From NCBI GenBank assembly GCA_034437455.1, contig DAOTUB010000025.1:1-18215 (forward strand): a stretch of DNA of 18,215 bases, read 5' to 3'. Under the pieces are notes generated by a model, which was given only the letters and a program-made list of their open reading frames with translations, was not told the DNA's origin and ran no database searches. Origin of the DNA: DAOTUB01 sp034437455 (lineage in GTDB: Bacteria; Chloroflexota; Anaerolineae; B4-G1). Shown piece by piece: positions 1 to 6,148 of this stretch (its first letter is position 1; each line of letters begins with the position of its first letter). The position numbers and the translations under genes are program-made.

Positions 1-1369
1 CCAGCTTGCGGCGCTCCAGCGCGGCCAGCCGCCGCAGTTGCATCGACAGGATCGCCTGCGCCTGGAGCTGGGTGAATTTGAACTTTCGTCTCAGGTTATT
101 CTCCGCCGTCTCGGCGGTTCGGCTGCTGCGGATGGTGGCGATCACCTCGTCGATCACGTCCAGCGCCTTGAGCAACCCCTCGACGATGTGTAGTCGGGCC
201 TCTCGTTTCGCCAGTTCGTATTTGCTGCGCCGGACGATGACGTTCAGCCGGTGCTCGATGAAATAGACCAGCATCTCCCGCAAGCCAAGCCGTTGCGGGC
301 GCACGATCACGTCGCCATTGATCTGTTCCGAGACCAGCGCCAGCGCGTTGACGCCGAACGTCTCGCGCAACTGGCTGTGGCTCAGGACGTCCTCCAGCAC
401 CTCGCGGGCGTCGGCCATCCGGCTGACCTCGATGACGGCCCGCATGCCCTCGTGGTCCGACTCGTCGCGCAGATCGGTGATCCCGTTGATCTTGCCATCT
501 CTGACCTCGCGGGCGATGCGCTCCAGCACGGTCGACTTTTGTACGGCGTAAGGCAGCTCGGTGACGACGATGTTGACCTTGCCCCCGCCGATGTCCTCCA
601 TGTCCACCCGCGCCTGGGTGACGATGCGGCCTCTTCCCTTTTCATAAGCGGCGCGGATGGTGTCTAGCCGATCCTCGCTGTTGGAATCGTCACGGTAGCG
701 ATAGATGACTCCCCCGGTGGGAAAATCGGGGCCGGGGATGATCTCCATCAGTTCGTCCACGCTGATACTCTTTCGCCGTCGCCAATTCTGGGCCACGTGG
801 ACGACAGCGTCGCAGACCTCGCCCAGGTTGTGGGGCGGGATGTTGGTGGCCATCGCGACAGCGATGCCCGTCGCCCCGTTCACCAGTAGATTGGGCAGCG
901 CCGCCGGCAGGATGACCGGCTCCTGCAGGCTGCCGTCAAAATTATCCACGAAATCGACCGTATCCTGGTCAATGTCCTGGAGCACAAAGCCGGCGATCTC
1001 GTCCAGGCGGGCCTCGGTGTAACGCATCGCAGCCGGGCTGTCGCCATCGATGCTGCCATAGTTACCCTGTCCGTCTATCAACGTGTGGCGCATCGAGAAA
1101 TCCTGCCCCATGCGCACCATCGCCAGATAGACCGACTGATCGCCGTGCGGGTGGTACTTGCCCAAGGTCTCGCCGACCACGCGGGCTGATTTCTTGTGTG
1201 GCCGGTCGTGGCGCAGCCCCATATCGTGCATCGCGTACAGGATGCGCCGCTGCACCGGCTTGAGTCCGTCCTCGACGCGGGGCAAAGCCCGGTCGGTGAT
1301 CGTCTCGACGGCGTATTGAAAGTAAGCCTGTTCCAGGTCTGTGGTCAGAGAGACCGTCTTTGTCAGCAT
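1..1369 (-). CDS. gyrA/parC: Type IIA DNA topoisomerase subunit A (GyrA/ParC), C-terminus cut off by window edge
   Basis: This is the DNA-breaking subunit of gyrase or topoisomerase IV, which forms an A2B2 complex with the product of the gene just upstream. Translation from the ATG at 1369 gives 456 codons that run off the left edge. Visible landmarks are the winged-helix segment (KPVQRRILYAMHDMG, about residues 37-51), KYHPHGD (71-77), and AAMRYTEARL with catalytic Tyr117 and the preceding Arg116. A coiled-coil/tower region follows and ends near the QAQAILSMQLRRL segment. The ATG lies 3 bases after the subunit B stop, with a GAGGA ribosome site about 10 bases upstream, so the two genes are co-transcribed. 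Oddity: the positions of E. coli GyrA Ser83 and Asp87 are Gln78 and Leu82 here. The C-terminal beta-pinwheel and any GyrA-box lie outside the window, so gyrase and topoisomerase IV cannot be told apart from this subunit. Confidence 0.93.
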   Translation of the reverse strand, partial: MLTKTVSLTTDLEQAYFQYAVETITDRALPRVEDGLKPVQRRILYAMHDMGLRHDRPHKKSARVVGETLGKYHPHGDQSVYLAMVRMGQDFSMRHTLIDGQGNYGSIDGDSPAAMRYTEARLDEIAGFVLQDIDQDTVDFVDNFDGSLQEPVILPAALPNLLVNGATGIAVAMATNIPPHNLGEVCDAVVHVAQNWRRRKSISVDELMEIIPGPDFPTGGVIYRYRDDSNSEDRLDTIRAAYEKGRGRIVTQARVDMEDIGGGKVNIVVTELPYAVQKSTVLERIAREVRDGKINGITDLRDESDHEGMRAVIEVSRMADAREVLEDVLSHSQLRETFGVNALALVSEQINGDVIVRPQRLGLREMLVYFIEHRLNVIVRRSKYELAKREARLHIVEGLLKALDVIDEVIATIRSSRTAETAENNLRRKFKFTQLQAQAILSMQLRRLAALERRKL

Positions 1370-1372
1370 ATT

Positions 1373-3409
1373 CTATGATTCCTCATCGTTGCCTTCGTCC
1401 TCGTCTCCATTTTCACTGTTCTCTTCCTCGCGCCAGCGTTCCAGCAGCCAGGTGCGGCGGTTCTGCGCCGATCTCCCCATCAATATGCCAAAGATCTGGT
1501 TGGCGTGGTGCACGTCCTTGACCGTCACCCGGCGCAGGTTATCGTTAAAGGGTCCGGCCTCGCCGACATGAAAGACGGTCTCGCGCAACTGGCCGGGGTT
1601 CATCTCGCCCAGTCCCTTGTAACGCTGGATCGTCACGCCGTTCTGCCCCCATTTTTCCAGGATGGCGTCCCGCTCCCGGTTGGAATAGACGTAGCACGTT
1701 TGCTTCCCTTTGCGCAGCAGATAGAGCGGGGCCACGGCCACGTAGAGCCGGCCGGCCTCGATCATCGGGCGCATGTAGCGCCAGAACAAGGTGTAGAGCA
1801 GGGTGCGGATGTGATCGCCGTCCACGTCCGCGTCGACGAGGATGCCGACCCCGCCGTAGCGCATGTCGTCCACGTTAAAGTCCGCTCCGACCCCGCCGCC
1901 GACCGCCGCGATGATCGCCTTGATCTCGTTGTTGCTCAGCAGGCGGGTCAGTCTCTTCCCTTCTACATTGAGCGGCTTGCCGCGCAGGGGCAGGATGGCG
2001 TGGTGGCGTCGGTCGCGCGCCATCTTGCACGATCCGCCCGCGCTGTCCCCCTCGACGATGTAGAGCACGGTTTGCTCGGTCGGCGTGCCCTTGGTCACGT
2101 CGGCCAGCTTGCCCGGCAGGCCCGAATCGGCCGCGTCCAACACGCTGCGCCGGATGACGAGTTTGCGGGCTTTGCTGGCCGCCACCCGCGCCTGGGCCGC
2201 CGCCTGTGCCTGCTTGACGATGGTTCTGCCCAGCGACACTTTTTTGCGCAGTCGCTCCAGCAACCCCTCGTAGACGATGCTGTGAACGATGCCCTGCACG
2301 TTGTCGTTCGCCAGGCAGGTCTTGGTCTGGCTGGTAAAGTGAGGGTCGTGCATCGAGAGCTTGATCACTGCCGTCAGCCCGGATAGCGTGTCGCTGCCCC
2401 GGATGTTGGCGGCGCTCTTCCCCTTGACCAGTTTCTTCTCGGAGGCGAACTGGTTGATCGCCTTGGTGACGGCGCTCTTGAACCCCGCCACGTGCTTCCC
2501 TCCATCGGGGGTGGGGATGGTGTTGACAAAGCTCATCATCTCGCTCTCGTCCACGTTGGTGTGCCATTGGAGCACGACGTCCACGGCGACCCCGTTCTGC
2601 TTCCCGCTGAACTCGATGGGGGTGCGGTGGACCGCTTTGCGTCCATCGTTGAGCCACTTGACGTACTCGACCAGGCCGCCGTCGTAGCAGAATGTTTTCT
2701 GTCGTTTTTTCTTCTTGCGGTTATCGGTGAACTCGATGGTGACTCCCGGCAGGAGAAAGGCGATCACCTGCAAGCGCCGCGCCATGGCGTCAAAATCGAA
2801 ATCGGTGACGTCCATAAAGCGCGGGTTGGGCTTGAAGGTGATGATCGAGCCGGTATTCAGCTTTTTGTCGGCGTTCGCCTTGATCGCCTTCGCCTCGTCC
2901 TTCTGCCCCACCTCGGCCACGACCTTGCCCGTCGCCGGAGCGATGATCTGAACCGGGGTCACGGGCAGGCCCATCTCGTGGCGCTGGGAGTAGATCACGC
3001 CGTTCCGGCGCACCTGTACCTCCAACCACTCCGACAGGGCGTTCGTGGCCTTGATGCCGACGCCGTGCAGCCCGCCGCTCGTGGAATAGCTGCCCTCTTT
3101 GAACTTGCCCCCGGCGTGCAGCTCGGTAAAGACCAGCTCCAGGGTGGGGCGCTTCTTTTCGGCGTGCATCCCCACCGGGATGCCGCGCCCGTCGTCGGTC
3201 ACGGTGAGCGAGCCGTCAGAGTCAATGTCTACGCCGATGTGGGTGCATGCTCCGGCCAGGGCTTCGTCCACGGCGTTGTCGATCAGCTCGTGGGCCAGGT
3301 GGTGCAGCGCGTCGAGGCCGGTGCCGCCGACGTACATCCCCGGCCTGCGCTGGATATTCTCTGGATAGTCCAGTACTTGAATGTCATTGGTATCGTAGGC
3401 TGTGGACAT
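1373..3409 (-). CDS. gyrB/parE: Type IIA DNA topoisomerase subunit B (GyrB/ParE)
   Basis: This is the ATPase and TOPRIM subunit that drives DNA strand passage together with subunit A. At 678 residues it has the usual length of GyrB/ParE proteins without the proteobacterial insertion. The GHKL ATPase is at the N-terminus: ELIDNAVDEA with Asn45, TDDGRGIP (71-78) and GGLHGVG (112-118). The transducer domain follows. The TOPRIM domain shows EGDSAGG (453-459), PLRGKPLNVE, DADVDGDH (526-533, three metal-binding Asp) and QRYKGLGEMNP (595-605). The protein ends in an acidic tail of about 18 residues (661-678), which is unusual. Arg609 in QLRE is Trp in many GyrB proteins and Arg in E. coli ParE, so ParE is possible. 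The start is supported by an AGGAGA ribosome site 6 bases upstream and a strong promoter at 3455-3483. Confidence 0.95.
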   Translation of the reverse strand: MSTAYDTNDIQVLDYPENIQRRPGMYVGGTGLDALHHLAHELIDNAVDEALAGACTHIGVDIDSDGSLTVTDDGRGIPVGMHAEKKRPTLELVFTELHAGGKFKEGSYSTSGGLHGVGIKATNALSEWLEVQVRRNGVIYSQRHEMGLPVTPVQIIAPATGKVVAEVGQKDEAKAIKANADKKLNTGSIITFKPNPRFMDVTDFDFDAMARRLQVIAFLLPGVTIEFTDNRKKKKRQKTFCYDGGLVEYVKWLNDGRKAVHRTPIEFSGKQNGVAVDVVLQWHTNVDESEMMSFVNTIPTPDGGKHVAGFKSAVTKAINQFASEKKLVKGKSAANIRGSDTLSGLTAVIKLSMHDPHFTSQTKTCLANDNVQGIVHSIVYEGLLERLRKKVSLGRTIVKQAQAAAQARVAASKARKLVIRRSVLDAADSGLPGKLADVTKGTPTEQTVLYIVEGDSAGGSCKMARDRRHHAILPLRGKPLNVEGKRLTRLLSNNEIKAIIAAVGGGVGADFNVDDMRYGGVGILVDADVDGDHIRTLLYTLFWRYMRPMIEAGRLYVAVAPLYLLRKGKQTCYVYSNRERDAILEKWGQNGVTIQRYKGLGEMNPGQLRETVFHVGEAGPFNDNLRRVTVKDVHHANQIFGILMGRSAQNRRTWLLERWREEENSENGDEDEGNDEES

Positions 3410-3454
3410 GAGTTCTCTCCTGAGAGTGTGTAAACGTGCACAAATCTCACCTCA

Positions 3455-3483
3455 AATATAGCACATCTGTTCTTTCTCGTCAA
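3455..3483 (-). promoter_or_regulatory. Sigma-70-type promoter of the topoisomerase operon
   Basis: On the minus strand TTGACG (3478-3483) and TATATT (3455-3460) are separated by exactly 17 bases. Transcription would start near 3447 and give a leader of about 40 bases before the subunit B ATG at 3409. Confidence 0.75.
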
Positions 3484-3529
3484 GCTCTGGGCGGGCGCGG
3501 CGGCGGTTGCGAATTTGGGAAATCGCGTC

Positions 3530-3563
3530 AAAAACCCAAAGGGTGCTCGCACTCCCTTCGGGT
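3530..3563 (-). terminator. Intrinsic terminator, minus strand
   Basis: The arms ACCCAAAGGG (3534-3543) and CCCTTCGGGT (3554-3563) pair with one mismatch. The 10-base loop can form an extra GUG-CGAG-CAC helix. On the minus strand the hairpin ends in five T (3530-3534). It lies between the PHP operon and the subunit B promoter and would insulate the two. Confidence 0.6.
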
Positions 3564-3611
3564 CGTTAGCCGTGGGCTGCCTGAATGTTGGCGTCGTGAG
3601 GAGTGCCTCTT

Positions 3612-3664
3612 TTGTACCAGCATTGGCGTTCCTCGATGGCCTTCCTCCCGCCCGGGTGGTACAA
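3612..3664 (-). ncRNA. Possible small structured RNA or structured 3' UTR
   Basis: A minus-strand TATAAT (3672-3677) would start a transcript near 3665 that opens with TTGTACCA. This pairs perfectly with TGGTACAA to close a 37-base loop (3612-3664), and the transcript could end at the hairpin with five T at 3530. A transcript of about 135 bases with a closing helix and an intrinsic terminator is consistent with a small RNA. No good -35 box is visible, and I could not match the sequence to SRP RNA, RNase P, tmRNA, 6S or a common riboswitch. It may simply be processed 3' UTR of the operon. Confidence 0.25.
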
Positions 3665-3689
3665 TGTGTGGATTATACCTCAAATTGGG

Positions 3690-3730
3690 CAAAAGAGAAA
3701 CCTGACGGATCTGCGAGACACATCAGGTTT
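3690..3730 (-). terminator. Hairpin just after the PHP gene, probable terminator
   Basis: A perfect 8-bp inverted repeat, AAACCTGA (3698-3705) and TCAGGTTT (3723-3730), begins 12 bases after the PHP-gene stop. On the minus strand it is followed by the T-rich stretch CTCTTTTG. The T tract is interrupted, so efficiency is uncertain. Confidence 0.5.
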
Positions 3731-3742
3731 TGGGGTTTGTAC

Positions 3743-4813
3743 TCAACTGACGTAAATCGGACTGCTGAATATCCAGCCCCGGCGGCCCATCCGGTAGTTG
3801 CGGTACGCTTCGACGCGATAGACCCCCGCCAGAGCCGAGGTGAACTTGAGCCGTTTGCCCTGGGTGCGGGCGATGATCTCTCCGTTGAGCAGCAGGCGGA
3901 TGTCGGCGTTCTGGGGCGTCTGGATCTCAAAGATGGTCGCGCCCGCGCGCGCCAGTTCTTCTCCCACCAGCGCGCTGTTAAAGCCGCTGCGGGCCTGGAA
4001 GCGAAAACCCGTCGTCGAGGCTGGCAGGTCGTAGCCCGCCCAGGTGCGCCCGGACCGCAGTGCGTCGTAGACCAGTGCCTTGTCGTGCGCCAGGTTGCCG
4101 TTGAACGGATGCTTGGTGAGGATGTGCGTGTTGACGCAGCGAAAGAGGTATTCGTAGGGAAAGAGCACGCGCTTGAACGGGCCGAGCGAGTAGGTTTTGC
4201 CGTGCGCGTCGGATCCGCCGATGGCGGCGACCTGATGTCCCTGGGCAAGCAGTTCGTCCCACTTGCGCAGCGCGTCCTTGAACGGTCCTTTGATGCCCCG
4301 CGACGGAAAGTAAGCATAGTAGAGCGCCGCCAGTTTACTGCGCGCGAGTCCCTTGAACTCGGACATATAGTTCCAGATTTCCAGCCCTTTATACCCCGTG
4401 ATCTCCCAATCGGTCCACGAGAGCGCGGCCATATCCGGGCCGACCTTGCTTTCGCGCTCATAGGGGTGGGCCAGGTAGCAAAAACCGCCCCATTGGCTGG
4501 CCTCGTCGATCAATGCTTGCATGTCCGAGGCCAGAGGCGATAGCTCGGCCTCGGCATTGTAGACCAGGAGGTGATTCGCCTGGGGCTGGAGGCGCACATC
4601 GTGGATCTCCTCGCCCACCAGGAGCAGCACATCGTCGTGATAGCCCTCAAAGCCGTCTACCCAGACGTTGTGGTCGGTGACGATGACGAAATCGATCTCC
4701 GCCTGGGCCGCGGCGCGCGCGACCTCGGCGTGGAGAGCCTGCCCGTCTGAGTAGGGCGTGTGCACGTGGGGGTTGCCGACGTATTCGTGTACGGCTATAG
4801 GTCTTTCTTCCAT
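3743..4813 (-). CDS. PHP-domain metal-dependent phosphoesterase
   Basis: A 356-residue cytoplasmic protein with no signal peptide or membrane segment. Its N-terminal two thirds show the PHP metal-site motifs in order: NPHVHTPYSDG (14-24, His16 and His18), TDHN (46-49), GEEI (67-70), His81, AHPYE (115-119) and GGSDAHG (199-205, Asp202 and His204). PHP proteins hydrolyse phosphoesters such as nucleotides, histidinol phosphate or DNA ends; the substrate here cannot be told from sequence. Residues about 265-356 look like a separate beta-rich domain (TIFEIQTPQNADIRLLLNGE) that could bind a ligand or partner. The gene starts 13 bases after the HAD gene stop and is the last gene of the antitoxin-toxin-HAD-PHP operon. 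The ATG is preceded by GAGGT, a plausible ribosome site. Confidence 0.85.
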   Translation of the reverse strand: MEERPIAVHEYVGNPHVHTPYSDGQALHAEVARAAAQAEIDFVIVTDHNVWVDGFEGYHDDVLLLVGEEIHDVRLQPQANHLLVYNAEAELSPLASDMQALIDEASQWGGFCYLAHPYERESKVGPDMAALSWTDWEITGYKGLEIWNYMSEFKGLARSKLAALYYAYFPSRGIKGPFKDALRKWDELLAQGHQVAAIGGSDAHGKTYSLGPFKRVLFPYEYLFRCVNTHILTKHPFNGNLAHDKALVYDALRSGRTWAGYDLPASTTGFRFQARSGFNSALVGEELARAGATIFEIQTPQNADIRLLLNGEIIARTQGKRLKFTSALAGVYRVEAYRNYRMGRRGWIFSSPIYVS

Positions 4814-4826
4814 AATACCTCTCGCT

Positions 4827-5555
4827 TTAAGAATCTGTCTCGTTCAATCTATCCAGCAGCGCTTCCAGTTCACTGTATTCCTCAAAGGAGGCGTCGGCCA
4901 GCGATTTGCCATCCTGGCGATTGCTCACGCCTAGGAAGAGGATGGCCTTCATTCCCACGCCGCGCGCTCCGGCCATATCTGTCTCGGGCAGGTCGCCGAT
5001 GTGGGCGGCCTGATCAGGCCGGGTCTTTAGGATGCTCAAGGTGTGCAGAAATGGCTTGGACAGGGGCTTGGCCGCCTCGACTTCGTCGGAAAAGGTCTGG
5101 ACGCGAAAATAGGGCAGCAGGCCGTCCCGTTCGAGTACCTTGCGCAGCACCCATCCAGGTGTCAGCCCCACGTCCGAGATGATGCCCAAGCGGTAGTGTT
5201 GGGCCAGGCGTGGGATGACCTCGGGCACACCGGCGACGGGGCGGGGGTCGCCGCTGCTCAGGTAAATCTCCTCGAGGGGTTGGCGCAGACCGAGTAGCGC
5301 GTCATCGGGTAGCTCGGCTTCGAGAAAGACCAGCATCTCGCGCAGCCAGTGCTCGACGGTGATAAAGCTGTGCTCCTCCCTCCAGATATGGTCCAGCACG
5401 GAAAGGGCGTGCCGATAGGCTGCTTCGAGATCTGTCCAGGGGCGCGGCTGGGAGTGACAGGTCAGCGCCTCTTCCAGCAGGCGTAGTCGTTCATCCTGGG
5501 CGGATATGTCTTGATATAGGGTTTTCCAAAAGTCGAATGTCACAGCTTGCAGCAT
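4827..5555 (-). CDS. HAD-superfamily hydrolase-like protein
   Basis: A 242-residue protein of the haloacid dehalogenase superfamily, which uses an aspartate nucleophile for phosphoryl transfer or dehalogenation. Motif I is FDFWKTL with the nucleophile Asp8. Motif II is IISDVG (Ser127). Motif III is probably Lys163 or Lys167 in AAKPLSKP. Motif IV is HIGDLPETDMAGA (Asp188 and Asp193). The helical cap lies at about residues 15-105. The second motif-I Asp, the usual acid/base of phosphatases, is Trp10 here; dehalogenase-type members also lack it, so a standard phosphatase role is doubtful. The gene starts 5 bases after the toxin stop, with only a weak ribosome site, suggesting translational coupling. 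Substrate unknown. Confidence 0.85.
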   Translation of the reverse strand: MLQAVTFDFWKTLYQDISAQDERLRLLEEALTCHSQPRPWTDLEAAYRHALSVLDHIWREEHSFITVEHWLREMLVFLEAELPDDALLGLRQPLEEIYLSSGDPRPVAGVPEVIPRLAQHYRLGIISDVGLTPGWVLRKVLERDGLLPYFRVQTFSDEVEAAKPLSKPFLHTLSILKTRPDQAAHIGDLPETDMAGARGVGMKAILFLGVSNRQDGKSLADASFEEYSELEALLDRLNETDS

Positions 5556-5560
5556 ATCGC

Positions 5561-5821
5561 TTACCTGTATGTTTTGCTACGATGAGCAATCAGAATCACA
5601 GTGATGGCCTGTTTGTCTTCATCCACACGGTATACCACGCGCCAATCACCCATCCGATAACGCCAATACCCGGCCAATGAGCCTTTCAGCCGCTTGATGT
5701 TGGGATGTCTATAAGGATCGCGTTGCAATTGATCAAAGCAGCGGTTCAGCTTTCTGGTCAAAGAGATGTCGGCCGTCTGGTAAAATTTCTGCGCGTCGTG
5801 AGTCAGCCCGATCTCATACAT
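5561..5821 (-). CDS. RelE/ParE-family toxin of a type II toxin-antitoxin pair
   Basis: An 86-residue RelE-fold protein. The core IKRLKGSLAGYWRYRMGDWR (42-61) followed by VVYRVDEDKQ and the C-terminal AHRSKTYR match the RelE/YoeB/ParE superfamily, which cleaves ribosome-bound mRNA or poisons gyrase. The conserved basic and aromatic residues (Lys46, Arg54, Arg56, Arg61, His80, Arg81, Tyr85) look intact, so the toxin is probably active. I chose the ATG at 5821 because the protein then starts as family members do (MYEIGLTHDAQKF), a GAGGA site lies 11 bases upstream, and it overlaps the antitoxin stop by 8 bases. The in-frame ATG at 5872 would overlap the antitoxin by 59 bases and has no ribosome site. 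mRNA interferase and gyrase inhibitor cannot be told apart here. Confidence 0.87.
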   Translation of the reverse strand: MYEIGLTHDAQKFYQTADISLTRKLNRCFDQLQRDPYRHPNIKRLKGSLAGYWRYRMGDWRVVYRVDEDKQAITVILIAHRSKTYR

Positions 5822-6047
5822 TGCGGCGTATGTCCTCGAAACGGACTGTGTCACCATTATCGGCTTGCTCAACGGCGTGTCGGAAAGCTGCTTTGAAACC
5901 GGAGATGTTCAACAATTCGGCGGTTGCTTCGTTCTCCTCGCGTTCTTGCAGATAGGCTAAAAAATCGTTAGCCACTTGCAGCCGCTCAGGCGAAAGGCTG
6001 TGTAGCCGGCGTTCGGCTTCGGTCAGTGTTGCTTGTCTTCCCACCAT
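5814..6047 (-). CDS. Antitoxin partner of the RelE-type toxin
   Basis: A 77-residue, mostly helical, charged protein directly upstream of the toxin and overlapping it by 8 bases, the usual antitoxin-first order. The N-terminal half (SPERLQVANDFLAYLQEREE) looks like the dimerising helix of small antitoxins. The C-terminal part (GDTVRFEDIRRNV) resembles the tail of RelB/Phd-like antitoxins that wraps the toxin. No standard DNA-binding motif is evident, so I do not assign a family. The start is the ATG at 6047, because a perfect AAGGAGG lies 7 bases upstream; an ATG at 6065 would place that site inside the gene. As the first gene of the operon it would control the HAD and PHP genes if it autoregulates. 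Confidence 0.8.
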   Translation of the reverse strand: MVGRQATLTEAERRLHSLSPERLQVANDFLAYLQEREENEATAELLNISGFKAAFRHAVEQADNGDTVRFEDIRRNV

Positions 6048-6054
6048 TACAGCG

Positions 6055-6061
6055 CCTCCTT
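6055..6061 (-). promoter_or_regulatory. Ribosome binding site that fixes the antitoxin start
   Basis: A perfect AAGGAGG on the minus strand lies 7 bases before the ATG at 6047, arguing against the upstream ATG at 6065. Confidence 0.8.
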
Positions 6062-6073
6062 GCATTTGATGCT

Positions 6074-6102
6074 ATCTTATCGCACCAATGAGCCATTGTC
6101 AA
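6074..6102 (-). promoter_or_regulatory. Promoter of the antitoxin-toxin-HAD-PHP operon
   Basis: A consensus TTGACA (6097-6102) and a TAAGAT (6074-6079) are 17 bases apart on the minus strand. The leader would be about 20 bases. The -35 overlaps that of the divergent polX promoter. Confidence 0.75.
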
Positions 6103-6123
6103 GCGGCAAAGATCGAGTATAAT
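6096..6123 (+). promoter_or_regulatory. Promoter of polX
   Basis: On the plus strand TTGTCA (6096-6101) and a perfect TATAAT (6118-6123) are 16 bases apart. The start would be near 6130, about 19 bases before the polX ATG. The -35 shares six bases with the opposite promoter, so the two polymerases, or a repressor bound there, would compete. Confidence 0.7.
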
Positions 6124-6148
6124 CAGGTAGAGTGTTTGGAGGGGAGCG

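Larger units (their letters stand above)
3410..3742. other. Intergenic region between topoisomerase subunit B and the PHP gene
   Basis: This 333-base stretch has no credible gene. Reading-frame candidates on the plus strand are unlike any family I recognise and run into the antisense of the PHP gene. The stretch holds the subunit B promoter, two minus-strand terminator-like hairpins, a perfect 8-bp inverted repeat (3612-3619 and 3657-3664) and a TATAAT box on the minus strand at 3672-3677. Most of the structure reads on the minus strand, in the same direction as both flanking genes. Confidence 0.6.

Noticed and set aside
1505..2386. Long plus-strand reading frames across the topoisomerase B gene
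   Set aside because: They are antisense to a gene with all family motifs, have no ribosome sites and show His/Val/Asp/Gln-rich composition typical of shadow frames in G+C-rich DNA.
3657..3677. Plus-strand TACAAT box as a promoter
   Set aside because: It faces no plus-strand gene and lacks a -35; the minus-strand TATAAT next to it fits the direction of the structure better.
3515..4543. 342-codon plus-strand frame starting in the intergenic region
   Set aside because: Most of it is antisense to the PHP gene, whose metal motifs are complete, and it has no convincing start signal.
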